Origin: Ignavibacteriota bacterium
GTDB taxonomy: Bacteria > Bacteroidota > Ignavibacteria > Ignavibacteriales > Melioribacteraceae
Direction: 5' to 3'
Length of the DNA: 64,000 nt
NCBI GenBank assembly: GCA_002698995.1
Contig: PAAX01000030.1
Coordinates: 61,897-125,896, forward strand
The notes beneath the pieces are model-generated. The model saw nothing but the letters and a program-made list of their open reading frames with translations. It searched no databases and had not been told where the DNA came from. A program made the position numbers and the translations under genes. Of this stretch, positions 54,488-62,312 are shown one piece after another. Numbering within the stretch: position 1 is the first letter of the stretch; each line of letters starts with the position of its first letter.

Positions 54488-55695
54488 TGTTTTGTCTCCA
54501 TAAATTTTTTTAAGTTTTTGTAGTTTTTGTCAGTATCGATGTAGCTGTAGAATTGTTCTTTGGTGAGTTGTTGAAGGGATGTTACTTTGACGAAATTGCA
54601 GATGGCAATAACGAATTCAATGTTCTTGTGGAATGAGCTGTCGTTTAATGTTCCCCGGAATATTCTGAACTCGATGGTACTATGGTTCTGAAGATTTATT
54701 GCTGTGTACCTCTCGCTGCCACCTTTCTTTTTGCTCTGGTCGTATATTGCTTTTTTATCCTTTTTAATTTTGCCCCATTGATTTAGGTTATTAAGATTTC
54801 TTTGAGATATCACGTTTATGAACTCTTCGTTTTGATAGAAGAATAAGTGCAGCTTGGCTATGTCCAAACCGGATAGGTAGCTTTTAGTTACGTGGATATG
54901 GATGCCGCATGTTGATGTGTTGTAAGATCTGAATCCATGATCTCTCAGAGTATCAAGTAGATCATTGAATATAGATTTGTTCTCATTATACCAGGAGTGG
55001 CTGAATGGATGAGTTACAATTTCAAATCCATCTTCAATACTGCTGTCATTTTTTAAGTAGTATAGTTTTGATATTTCATTTATCTCTTCGGCGCAGCTTG
55101 ATCTGCAATTACCTTTTGATTCTGTTTCAAGTTCTACTCCTAAAAAGTATTTTGAATTCTCATTTGGATTCTTAAAAAATATTGGATCAGGTTTGTATGA
55201 ATAGTTGTGTATTGATACACCGCAATTGCATCCGTCTTCTGCCCAATAATCGTTTCCACAATTTTCACAGTAACTGTGCAGTTCCCCAAAACAATATTCA
55301 CAATAGTCATATTGAGTAATCTCTGAATAGCGCGAGTCATCAGTTCTTATTGATTCATCGCATTGGCGGCAGTAGGTGTGGTTTTCATAAAAGCAGTCAT
55401 TGCAATAGCTAGTATTTCCATAAACGTGTTCCGTCCTTTCGTTTTCATGGAAATAATTTTCACACCCTTCGCAATAAAAATGCTTAGTTATAAATACTTC
55501 TTCGGGTAAATATTCCTCTAAGTAATCTGAGTATCTGCAGTCATCTATCCAGTATCTTTCTTCATCGTAGAAGATTGTTTCGTTTTCAAGGTACTCGGAT
55601 TCATACCAGTTGTTTTCAAAGCTGATACAATTTTTCTTTAGTCTGTATTTTCTGTCTTCACACAGACATATTAGCTGCTTGATTTGGTGTTGCAT
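54478..55695 (-). CDS. Amidoligase (COOH-NH2 ligase) with N-terminal zinc-ribbon array
   Basis: A 405-aa protein. The first ~170 residues hold a row of CxxC zinc ribbons (CEGCENYF, YCNDCF, CRQCDES, CEYCFGEL, CENCGNDY). The C-terminal domain has the amidoligase signature: YFLGVELETES with catalytic acidic residues, TSTCGIHIHVTKS, SERYTAINLQNHSTIEFRIF followed by RGT. The family is predicted to join a carboxylate and an amine using ATP, and often works with a GATase. It is known in phages and mobile elements and is thought to modify peptides or cell-wall material. Its ribosome-binding site lies in a strong hairpin. Confidence 0.9.
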   Translation of the reverse strand: MQHQIKQLICLCEDRKYRLKKNCISFENNWYESEYLENETIFYDEERYWIDDCRYSDYLEEYLPEEVFITKHFYCEGCENYFHENERTEHVYGNTSYCNDCFYENHTYCRQCDESIRTDDSRYSEITQYDYCEYCFGELHSYCENCGNDYWAEDGCNCGVSIHNYSYKPDPIFFKNPNENSKYFLGVELETESKGNCRSSCAEEINEISKLYYLKNDSSIEDGFEIVTHPFSHSWYNENKSIFNDLLDTLRDHGFRSYNTSTCGIHIHVTKSYLSGLDIAKLHLFFYQNEEFINVISQRNLNNLNQWGKIKKDKKAIYDQSKKKGGSERYTAINLQNHSTIEFRIFRGTLNDSSFHKNIEFVIAICNFVKVTSLQQLTKEQFYSYIDTDKNYKNLKKFMETKQCV

Positions 55696-55698
55696 TGT

Positions 55699-55729
55699 TT
55701 TGATCTCCTATGGTTTTATGGAGATCAAA
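55699..55729 (-). promoter_or_regulatory. Hairpin sequestering the ribosome-binding site of the amidoligase gene
   Basis: On the mRNA, TTTGATCTCC, an 11-base loop and GGAGATCAAA form a perfect 10-bp stem. GGAG in the 3' arm is the Shine-Dalgarno about nine bases before ATG 55695. The hairpin would block ribosome binding unless opened by a protein, RNA or ligand. Confidence 0.8.
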
Positions 55730-55784
55730 CTTGAATGGTGGTTGTTTAGAAATGGACATAGTTCACCCGGTATAGTATTGGTTT

Positions 55785-55801
55785 ATACTACCTCGTAGTA
55801 T
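55785..55801. promoter_or_regulatory. Palindromic operator candidate
   Basis: ATACTAC-CTC-GTAGTAT, 7-bp perfect arms, about 90 bp upstream of the amidoligase start. A related TATAGTATTGG occurs at 55771. Likely binding site for a dimeric repressor of the pair. Confidence 0.55.
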
Positions 55802-55911
55802 TGCAATTGATGAATATGTTTTGGTGAGATATTAGGGGTGGGTTCTAAACATTTATTTTGCCATAAGTTTGACCTCCATTTTTTTAATTAAGAAAATTGT
55901 TTGTTGGAAGA

Positions 55912-56166
55912 TTAGTAATCTTCCGGGAATAGAATTGTTAGTAAGTCTTCACCGTTTGGTCCAGCTCGGTGATCTAGTATTCCCCATAGTTTGTAGTTGC
56001 TTACAAATACTGTCCAAAGATCAGGATTTAGTGGATCTTGTTTTTGCATTTTTACTTCTAGTTTCTGTAATGCTTCTTGCATTTCTGCTGGATTTAATTT
56101 TGCTGCTACAGCTCTTGATGCCACTATGTATAGTGACCCATTGTTTTGTTTTTCTAATATGTTCAT
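55912..56166 (-). CDS. Small conserved-looking protein
   Basis: An 84-aa protein with an excellent ribosome-binding site (AAGGAGGAAAGAACC then ATG 56166). The sequence, NNGSLYIVASRAVAAKLNPA and LNPDLWTVFVSNYKLWGILD, is amphipathic and compact, with no family I recognise. It is upstream of the amidoligase operon on the same strand, with a gap of about 215 bp. Overlapping plus-strand frames are rejected because this one has the better start and amino-acid composition. Confidence 0.65.
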   Translation of the reverse strand: MNILEKQNNGSLYIVASRAVAAKLNPAEMQEALQKLEVKMQKQDPLNPDLWTVFVSNYKLWGILDHRAGPNGEDLLTILFPEDY

Positions 56167-56475
56167 GGTTCTTTCCTCCTTAAATTTTACAGACTCAAGT
56201 GCAAAGTGATTGAGGCTGTATAAATTGATTTAGTGATTTTGTTAGTTAATTTTATAGAATTTGAAGTGCAGTCTTTCATCTAGGTAATTTGGTCGTATTT
56301 TGGCTTCTCAAAGCCGGAACGGGCCAAATATGTGTTTTCGTTTAGTTGAAAACTACGTTGTGATTAATTGAATCACAGCAGCATTTATCAATCCCGATTT
56401 TTAGATCGTGGAGATGTTCGCGTGCTGCAATTCAATTAGTTGTTGTGAGTATGAATGTAAATGAAGAGTGACCTA
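56167..56475. other. Structured intergenic region (possible RNA or cis element)
   Basis: Several inverted repeats and no ORF. TTTGGC...GGGCCAAA surround GGCTTCTCAAAGCC near 56292-56325. GTGATTAATTGAATCAC is a palindrome near 56352. TAATTGAAT plus CAGCAGCA about 56357 is answered by TGCTGCAATTCAATTA about 56421-56437, making a long hairpin. Candidate structured RNA, origin or transfer site. Confidence 0.45.
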
Positions 56476-56709
56476 TTAATTTTTTGGTTCATTGTTTTCA
56501 AAAGTCTCAAGGTAGTAATTGTGGAAGGGATATTTATATTCTTCTTCTCGAAGTAATTTAATTATATAATCTAATTTTTGATCTACTTCCTTTAGTAATT
56601 TCAGTGCTTCATCTTGATAATTGTTCTTATTGTTTTTTAATGTTTTGTTTGTGGGTGTCATAACTTTTGGGTAATTACTATTTGTTAATATATTTTTCGG
56701 TTTTATCAC
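56476..56709 (-). CDS. Small charged protein of unknown function
   Basis: A 77-aa protein starting GTG 56709 (or internal ATG). Asn/Lys-rich start (KNILTNSNYPKVMTPTNKTL) and a helix DEALKLLKEVDQKLDYIIKL that looks like a coiled-coil or dimerisation helix. No known domain. It lies next to the AbrB-like gene, transcribed divergently. Confidence 0.5.
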   Translation of the reverse strand: MIKPKNILTNSNYPKVMTPTNKTLKNNKNNYQDEALKLLKEVDQKLDYIIKLLREEEYKYPFHNYYLETFENNEPKN

Positions 56710-56846
56710 TTTTGAGTAAATAGAAAGGTTTACTACTTAAGAATAGGATTTCTCATTAACAAATAGAGAATTGGACTTTCCACTTATGAGTGCTTAATTG
56801 AAAACATCTATTTCCCGGTGGTAATAAATATAGCTGAAAAAATAAG

Positions 56847-56874
56847 GGGGTAGTAAGTTAGACTTTTCTACCCC
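56847..56874. promoter_or_regulatory. Inverted repeat upstream of AbrB-like gene
   Basis: GGGGTAG (56847-56853) and CTACCCC (56868-56874) pair perfectly across 14 bases; CCCCATTTGGGG at 56876-56887 is a further palindrome. Likely recognition sites for the adjacent recombinase or the AbrB-like protein. Confidence 0.5.
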
Positions 56875-56890
56875 TCCCCATTTGGGGCTT

Positions 56891-56904
56891 ATCTATCGAT
56901 AGAT
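56891..56904. promoter_or_regulatory. 14-bp perfect palindrome
   Basis: ATCTATCGATAGAT lies directly before the TTTATATA box (56904-56911) of the AbrB-like gene. Position fits an autoregulatory operator or recombination site. Confidence 0.6.
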
Positions 56905-56911
56905 TTATATA
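56904..56911 (+). promoter_or_regulatory. Archaeal-type TATA box
   Basis: TTTATATA centred 28.5 nt upstream of ATG 56936, with no Shine-Dalgarno before that ATG. Consistent with a leaderless archaeal transcript. Confidence 0.55.
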
Positions 56912-56935
56912 TAAGTTTATACATTCGGATTTAGT

Positions 56936-57163
56936 ATGGATTCAACCCCCGATTTTGGTAAAATTAATAATGGAGTTCGTCGCCCGCGTCTGCCGGATAA
57001 TTTAATTCGGATACAATTTCAAAAATCTAATGGTCAGTTTAAGATCACTATTCCAAGAGGACTTGCAAAAAGTTTAAGATTGAAGGGTGGTGATGTACTA
57101 GAGGTATTTATTGAGCGCGGGGATTTGGTTTTGAGAGTACGAGAGGTGGGTGGTTTTAGTTGA
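56936..57163 (+). CDS. AbrB/SpoVT-type DNA-binding protein
   Basis: A 75-aa protein. RLPDNLIRIQFQKSNGQFKI then TIPRGLAKSLRLKGGDVLEV is a SpoVT/AbrB swapped-hairpin domain. Such proteins are common antitoxins and regulators in archaea and bacteria. Its TGA overlaps the TTG start of the recombinase (57160), so the two are coupled; it probably regulates recombinase expression, binding the palindromes upstream. An archaeal-type TATA box sits in front. Confidence 0.85.
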   Translation: MDSTPDFGKINNGVRRPRLPDNLIRIQFQKSNGQFKITIPRGLAKSLRLKGGDVLEVFIERGDLVLRVREVGGFS

Positions 57164-57900
57164 AAAGGGCTTTTGTTTATTTAAGAGTAAGTTCGGGCGA
57201 ACAAGCAAAGGGTTTTTCCTTGGATGCTCAGTTTGATGAAATCAAAAAGTTTTGTGAGACTAAAGAAATTATTATTATCGAAAGTTTTTCTGATTCGATG
57301 AGTGGGAAAAAACTTACCGAAAGAAAAAGTTTGATGGAATTGCTTGACCGCATTGATATTGAAAAACCTAATTTTGTTATTGCTACTGAGTCAGATCGCA
57401 TTTCTAGAAACACTCTTCAGTTTGGCTGGATCGATACTCATTTATCAATGAAAGGAGTAAAACTTTTGTTGGTTAACGAGCGTGAGGCGGAGGGCCCTTT
57501 CGAGAAAGCATTCCAGAAAATTAGAGCGGTGTTTTCTGAGTTCGAGACTGATCTCAGGCAGTCGAGGATTAATCGAGGTAGAGAAAAAGCCAGAGGAAAT
57601 TCACGGTTTATGAATCGACCTCCATTTGGTTATAAGGTAGTAGGAAAAGAAGTGGTTGTTGATACAAAGTTTAAGCAATCTGTTGAAATGATTTTCGATG
57701 ACTATTTTAATAATGTTTCTATTAAAAGAATAGCTAATAAAATCGGAAAAAGTCCGGGGACCATTCGTTATATATTAAGTAATCAATTTTATATTGATCC
57801 AAATTTAAACGGTAAACACGAGATCTTTGTTTGTAAAAAAATATTTGAAAGGGCTCAGATCAAACTAAAAATTTCTAAGCAGTTATCTACTAAAAGGTAG
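57160..57900 (+). CDS. Serine recombinase/resolvase family protein
   Basis: A 246-aa protein with the resolvase catalytic domain: AFVYLRVSSGEQAKGFSLDA contains the active-site Ser (VSSGEQ), then ATESDRISRNTLQFGWIDTH with the conserved Arg pair, and an E-helix (FQKIRAVFSEFETDLRQSRI). The C-terminal part holds a DNA-binding HTH-like region (ISIKRIANKIGKS-type: VSIKRIANKIGKSPGTIRYI). Size is between small resolvases and large serine integrases, and the recombinase/zinc-ribbon extension is short. It may resolve or integrate this element. Confidence 0.9.
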   Translation: MKRAFVYLRVSSGEQAKGFSLDAQFDEIKKFCETKEIIIIESFSDSMSGKKLTERKSLMELLDRIDIEKPNFVIATESDRISRNTLQFGWIDTHLSMKGVKLLLVNEREAEGPFEKAFQKIRAVFSEFETDLRQSRINRGREKARGNSRFMNRPPFGYKVVGKEVVVDTKFKQSVEMIFDDYFNNVSIKRIANKIGKSPGTIRYILSNQFYIDPNLNGKHEIFVCKKIFERAQIKLKISKQLSTKR

Positions 57901-57915
57901 TGAACAACCGAAATA

Positions 57916-57923
57916 TTTATATA
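57916..57923 (+). promoter_or_regulatory. Archaeal-type TATA box
   Basis: TTTATATA centred about 41 nt before GTG 57961. A start site about 25 nt downstream would leave a short leader containing GAGGTGA, a good Shine-Dalgarno. Confidence 0.5.
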
Positions 57924-57960
57924 CTAGTTTCTCCACATGATAGTATACGAGGTGACAAAT

Positions 57961-58512
57961 GTGATATTTACAAAAGAATATTTACCCAAATTAGACAACT
58001 ACTATAAGCCGAGTTATATTGTTGAGAATAACTATAACCAATCCAAGGATCAAAATTCTATCGAGAATAATCATGTGGGATTTTCATATTTCCCAAGTCT
58101 GGATTATTCTATCACTAAATCTGAAAATAAATCAACAAGTGGTTCAGATATTGCCGATGTCATTACTAATGATAAATCGAAATTTTTGTATGCAACTGCT
58201 GAACATCTAAAATCACAAATTGAACAACGTTCTAAAATTCGTGATGATCATATAGCAGATCTTGATTCAAAAATCATGGAATGCGACACTGCACTTATGA
58301 ACATGGAATCTTGGCCAATATTTAGTAATCCTATGGTAGAGAAAAGGCGAGCTGATTTTCAAAATACAATCCAGCGACTAGAATTGGAAAAAAGACAAGA
58401 AGTTACAAAGTGTTGGAAGGATAATAGTCCGCTCTACAAAGAACTTCTTGAGACTCTGGGAGAACATAAGAATGTTCAACGAAGATCAAAAATGCTATCC
58501 GGGGGCTTTTAG
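57961..58512 (+). CDS. Helical protein coupled to HerA-type ATPase
   Basis: Start at GTG 57961 with GAGGTGA upstream; an upstream in-frame ATG at 57937 would give 191 aa. The 183-aa product is disordered at first (YNQSKDQNSIENNHVGFSYF), then a coiled coil (LKSQIEQRSKIRDDHIADLD; RADFQNTIQRLELEKRQEVT). It ends 2 bp before the HerA-type gene, so it probably partners that ATPase. No family recognised. Confidence 0.7.
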   Translation: MIFTKEYLPKLDNYYKPSYIVENNYNQSKDQNSIENNHVGFSYFPSLDYSITKSENKSTSGSDIADVITNDKSKFLYATAEHLKSQIEQRSKIRDDHIADLDSKIMECDTALMNMESWPIFSNPMVEKRRADFQNTIQRLELEKRQEVTKCWKDNSPLYKELLETLGEHKNVQRRSKMLSGGF

Positions 58513-58514
58513 AG

Positions 58515-59963
58515 TTGTTAGCTGAAGAGATTTGTGTGAAGTTAAGACCAATACTAGGTGAGAAGGTAGATCGTCTCTGGAGGGCTTATTTGGTAGAAGA
58601 TGCTGATGGCAAAAGAGAGATCGAACAGATTCTAAATATGATGTACGTAGATAATATTAGTACTGATTTTGATAATAAGAATAATGATATTCTTGCTCCT
58701 CCTCCAGCTGAATATGTTCGTGGAGAATACCCTATTGGCGAAATTACTTATGCCGGGAAAAAATTGTATCCTTTTTGTTTGAGAGAACATGATTGGATTA
58801 AACATGTTTTAATTGTAGGTGCTTCGGGTTCGGGTAAAACAAATTTATGTTTTCAAGTTTTAAAGAATTTCATTTACAAAAAAAAGCCTTTCTTAGTTTT
58901 GGATTGGAAAAGAAATTATCGTGATATAATTCAAGAAAGCTACGGGAAGGATGTTCGTGTTTACACAGTTGGAAGGGATGTTGCTCCTTTCCGATTTAAC
59001 CCTTTGATTCCACCTCCGGGGACTGCTCCTAAGACTTGGTTGAAGAAACTTATTGAAATTATTGCCCATGCAACATTTGTAGGCGAGGGAGTGATGTACT
59101 TGTTACAGAAAGCTTTGGATAAAACCTATCTGGACTTTGGTTTGTATAGTTCTGAACCCGTTGTTAAATATCCAACGCTTAAGGACTTATTGAATACAAT
59201 AGAAAGTACTGATGCAAAAGGTAGAGAAGCAGGTTGGATGAGTAGTACTTTAAGAGCTCTTGGAGCTCTTACATTTGGTGAAACAGGAAAAACTTTTAAT
59301 GTTAGACAGCAATCTGATATGGTCGATTTGTTAGATCAACAAGTTATTCTTGAAATGGATTCACTCACTAATACAGATAAAATATTTTTGGTTGAGAGTA
59401 TTTTGTTGTGGATTCATCATTACAGATTATCTTCCCCTAGTCAAAAGAGAGAAGAATTTGATCACGCAATTGTCTTGGAAGAAGCACATCACGTTATCGG
59501 AAAAGACAAGAGCGACCTTGTAGGTGGCGAGTCTATTACAGATGTAATAATTAGAGAAATCAGGGAACTCGGTGAATCAGTTATTATCATTGATCAGTGT
59601 CCCAGTCTTTTGTCTCTACCCGCAAGAGGAAATACTTGGTGTACAATTGTGTTAAACCTTAAAGATGCCAAAGATGTTAATTCCGCAGCAAGTTCTTTGT
59701 TATTAGAGGCTTCCGAAAAGAAGATTTTAGGTAGGCTTGACATCGGTGAGGCTGTTGCAAAAATTCAGGGGAGATGGCATAAACCTTTTGTGATCAATGT
59801 CCCACACATACCAATTAAAAAGGGATCAGTTATTGATAAAATGATCGGTGAGATGATGAGACCTTATTCCACTTGTTCCACATCTGAAAATGTTACTATC
59901 GTTGAGGAGAGAGAGATTCCGGGAAATGAATACCTACGGATGTTTTTTCCAACTGAAAACTGA
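58515..59963 (+). CDS. HerA-type (DUF87) hexameric ATPase
   Basis: A 482-aa protein starting at TTG 58515. An N-terminal HerA-type HAS-barrel-like part (PPPAEYVRGEYPIGEITYAG) precedes Walker A GASGSGKT (102-109), Walker B HAIVLEEAHHVIGKDKSDLV (about 315) and RELGESVIIIDQCPSLLSLP, which holds the sensor and arginine-finger region. HerA proteins pump or process DNA ends with nucleases. The last few codons and stop (TEN*) come from the IS21 end inserted here, so the native C-terminus differs slightly or was longer. Confidence 0.85.
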   Translation: MLAEEICVKLRPILGEKVDRLWRAYLVEDADGKREIEQILNMMYVDNISTDFDNKNNDILAPPPAEYVRGEYPIGEITYAGKKLYPFCLREHDWIKHVLIVGASGSGKTNLCFQVLKNFIYKKKPFLVLDWKRNYRDIIQESYGKDVRVYTVGRDVAPFRFNPLIPPPGTAPKTWLKKLIEIIAHATFVGEGVMYLLQKALDKTYLDFGLYSSEPVVKYPTLKDLLNTIESTDAKGREAGWMSSTLRALGALTFGETGKTFNVRQQSDMVDLLDQQVILEMDSLTNTDKIFLVESILLWIHHYRLSSPSQKREEFDHAIVLEEAHHVIGKDKSDLVGGESITDVIIREIRELGESVIIIDQCPSLLSLPARGNTWCTIVLNLKDAKDVNSAASSLLLEASEKKILGRLDIGEAVAKIQGRWHKPFVINVPHIPIKKGSVIDKMIGEMMRPYSTCSTSENVTIVEEREIPGNEYLRMFFPTEN

Positions 59964-60054
59964 CCAAAAATCCGGTTGAAAATTGACCACCTAAAAAAGT
60001 AAAATAATAACTTAATCCTGAGTAAAACAAACTCGGGAGAGAAAGGTGATCAGT

Positions 60055-61512
60055 ATGGAAGACTGGGTAACAATCAAAAACCTTAGAGCAAAAAATCCAA
60101 ATATGAGTTTACGTCAGATAAGTAAACTACTGGGTGTAAGTCATAACACGGTAAAACAAGCATTAGTTAGAGATTCTCCGCCGGAGTATAAAAGAGAGGG
60201 AAAAGTAAGTGATAAAATAGTTCCTTTTGAAAAAGATATCTATAAGATGGTAGATGATGGTAAGTTTATAGGCTCTAGAATATACAACGAGATAAAATCA
60301 AAGGGATATACCGGAAGTAAGACCACATTTTATTATCATTACCAAAAGATCAAAAAGATCAACATAAAATCATTTACTCCGTATGAGACATCACCGGGAG
60401 AACAAGGACAATTTGACTGGAGTCCATATACGGTAAATATCGGTGGAATAATAACTAAGATATATCTTTATTCATATGTTCATGGATTCAGCAGATATCA
60501 GGTATTAGAAGTATCTTTATCAGAAAATCAGACAGCAGTATTTGAAGCCTTAGAAAATAGTATGATTGAATCGGGAGGAGTATGCTCAAGAATACAAACG
60601 GATAATGCAAAAGTATTTGTAAAGAACGCCTCGAAGAATAATTTTCAGTGGAATAAGCATTATCTTAATTTTTGCGGACATTATGGATTTACTCCGTCAA
60701 GATCATTCCCGAGACATCCGTGGTCAAAAGGGAAAGTAGAAAAGCCATTTTATTATGTAGAGAATCATTTTATAAAAGGAGGAGAATTTGAGTCGTTTGA
60801 GGATTTACATAAAAAGCTAAAGAAGTTTCAACAAGAGTATAATCAGAGAACACATTCGGTAGTAAAAACAGAACCTTACAAATTATTTGAAAAAGAGAAA
60901 TCGTCATTATTACCCCTTCCCCAATACAGATATGTAGGAATCAAAGAAGAAATTAGAAAATCATCTTATGATTGTCTGATCTCGTATAATGGTTCTAAAT
61001 ACTCCGTTCCATGGCAGTATGCGGGAAAACATCTTTGGGTAAAAGTATCAAAGGGATATTATTTAGAAGTATACTCGCAGGCAAATAAATTAGCTGCACG
61101 TCACAAAATATCCTTAAAGAAAGGATCTGTTATTATTGAGCAGTCACATTACAGAGGGAATAATCAAAGAGGGGGTAATTTTAACAGACTTAAAGAAATC
61201 TTCTTAGAATCATTCCCCGATAATGAACTCTTCATAGAAAAGCTTAGAGCACAGAAAAGAATCAATGCAAATTATCAATTATCACAGATAATAGAACTAG
61301 CTAAGTTATACAGAAAGGAAGATTTTATAGAAGCAATAAATAAATCTCTACTCTATAATGTATTTAACTTCTCTTTTATGGCCGGATATTTGGAGAAGAG
61401 CTTCAAACACACTTTTGAACTTCAGAAAATAGAAATAAGTAAAGAATACCAGAAGATAAATATCAGAAGAAACTTAAGTTATTACAGAGTGGAGAATAAT
61501 ATCAATGAATAG
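60055..61512 (+). CDS. istA: IS21 transposase IstA
   Basis: A 485-aa transposase starting ATG 60055 (AAAGGTGATC upstream; the in-frame GTG 60046 is part of that site). An N-terminal HTH (MSLRQISKLLGVSHNTVKQA) and the DDE catalytic core are visible: GEQGQFDWSPYTV (Asp), SRIQTDNAKVFV (Asp) and HPWSKGKVEKPFYYVENHFI (Glu). The C-terminal ~150 residues are the usual IstA tail (SKYSVPWQYAGKHLWVKV). Intact, so the element may be active. Confidence 0.95.
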   Translation: MEDWVTIKNLRAKNPNMSLRQISKLLGVSHNTVKQALVRDSPPEYKREGKVSDKIVPFEKDIYKMVDDGKFIGSRIYNEIKSKGYTGSKTTFYYHYQKIKKINIKSFTPYETSPGEQGQFDWSPYTVNIGGIITKIYLYSYVHGFSRYQVLEVSLSENQTAVFEALENSMIESGGVCSRIQTDNAKVFVKNASKNNFQWNKHYLNFCGHYGFTPSRSFPRHPWSKGKVEKPFYYVENHFIKGGEFESFEDLHKKLKKFQQEYNQRTHSVVKTEPYKLFEKEKSSLLPLPQYRYVGIKEEIRKSSYDCLISYNGSKYSVPWQYAGKHLWVKVSKGYYLEVYSQANKLAARHKISLKKGSVIIEQSHYRGNNQRGGNFNRLKEIFLESFPDNELFIEKLRAQKRINANYQLSQIIELAKLYRKEDFIEAINKSLLYNVFNFSFMAGYLEKSFKHTFELQKIEISKEYQKINIRRNLSYYRVENNINE

Positions 61513-62239
61513 AATAGAAGAATACTTAAAAATCTTATCACTTCATAAAATAAGTGAAATCTATAAAACAGAATCAGAAAAAGCGGCAAAGAAAAAGTAT
61601 GGTTATCAAGATTATTTAGAGAAATTATTAGAGGAAGAAGTATTAAGTAAAACCGAGAGATCGATAAATAGAAAGATGTCAATAGCAGCTTTTCCACAGA
61701 TAAAGAGATTAGAGGAGTTTGATTTTTCTTTTCAGTCACAGATAAATGAAAAACTAATACGTGAGTTATCAAATCTTAACTTTTTAGACGAAGCAAAGAA
61801 TGTGCTTCTTCTAGGGCCTCCGGGAGTAGGAAAAACACATCTTGCCATTGCTCTTGGTATTAAAGCAGTTGAGAGTAGAAAAAGAGTGTTGTTTTATTCG
61901 GCAGAGAAATTAACTGAAGAATTAGCAGCTTATGAAGTATCGGGTAATATTAATCAAAAGTTAGAATCTCTTGCTAGATTAGATTTACTGATTATAGATG
62001 AACTTGGATATTTATCATTATCAAAACAGACGGCAAAACTATTTTTTCAATTAATATCTAAGAGATATGAAAAAGGATCAATAATAATTACATCGAATAA
62101 GCCATTTGAACAGTGGGGAGAGATATTTAATGATGATATAGTAGCTTCTGCAATATTAGACAGACTGCTTCATCATGCATATCCATTTTTTATAAACGGG
62201 AAGAGTTACAGATTAAAAAATGTTGTAAAACAAGAATAA
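61505..62239 (+). CDS. istB: IS21 transposition helper ATPase IstB
   Basis: A 244-aa IstB/DnaC-like AAA+ ATPase. Walker A is LLGPPGVGKTHLAIALGIKA, Walker B LLIIDELGYLSLSKQTAKLF, and IIITSNKPFEQWGEIFNDDI is sensor 1. IstB assists IstA in target selection. It overlaps istA by 8 bp, which is typical for IS21 coupling. Confidence 0.95.
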   Translation: MNRIEEYLKILSLHKISEIYKTESEKAAKKKYGYQDYLEKLLEEEVLSKTERSINRKMSIAAFPQIKRLEEFDFSFQSQINEKLIRELSNLNFLDEAKNVLLLGPPGVGKTHLAIALGIKAVESRKRVLFYSAEKLTEELAAYEVSGNINQKLESLARLDLLIIDELGYLSLSKQTAKLFFQLISKRYEKGSIIITSNKPFEQWGEIFNDDIVASAILDRLLHHAYPFFINGKSYRLKNVVKQE

Positions 62240-62312
62240 TTAACTTAAAATAAGACAGCTAAATCTGGTCAGTTTTCATCCGGAAAACTGGTCAGTTTTG
62301 GACTGGAATTAA

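Larger units (their letters stand above)
59954..62301 (+). mobile_element. IS21-family insertion sequence
   Basis: Contains istA (60055-61512) and istB (61505-62239) with their typical overlap. The left end TGAAAACTGACCAAAAATCC and the right end, read on the minus strand, CAAAACTGACCAGTTTTCCG, share AAAACTGACCA...TCCGG...TGAAAA(C/T)TGACCA, the multiple internal repeats typical of IS21. Exact borders are uncertain by about 12 bases: ACTG occurs on both sides, and CAAC is an alternative target duplication. Confidence 0.85.

Noticed and set aside
55869..56209. Plus-strand ORFs over the 84-aa gene
   Set aside because: Overlap a minus-strand gene with a much better ribosome-binding site and more normal amino-acid composition.
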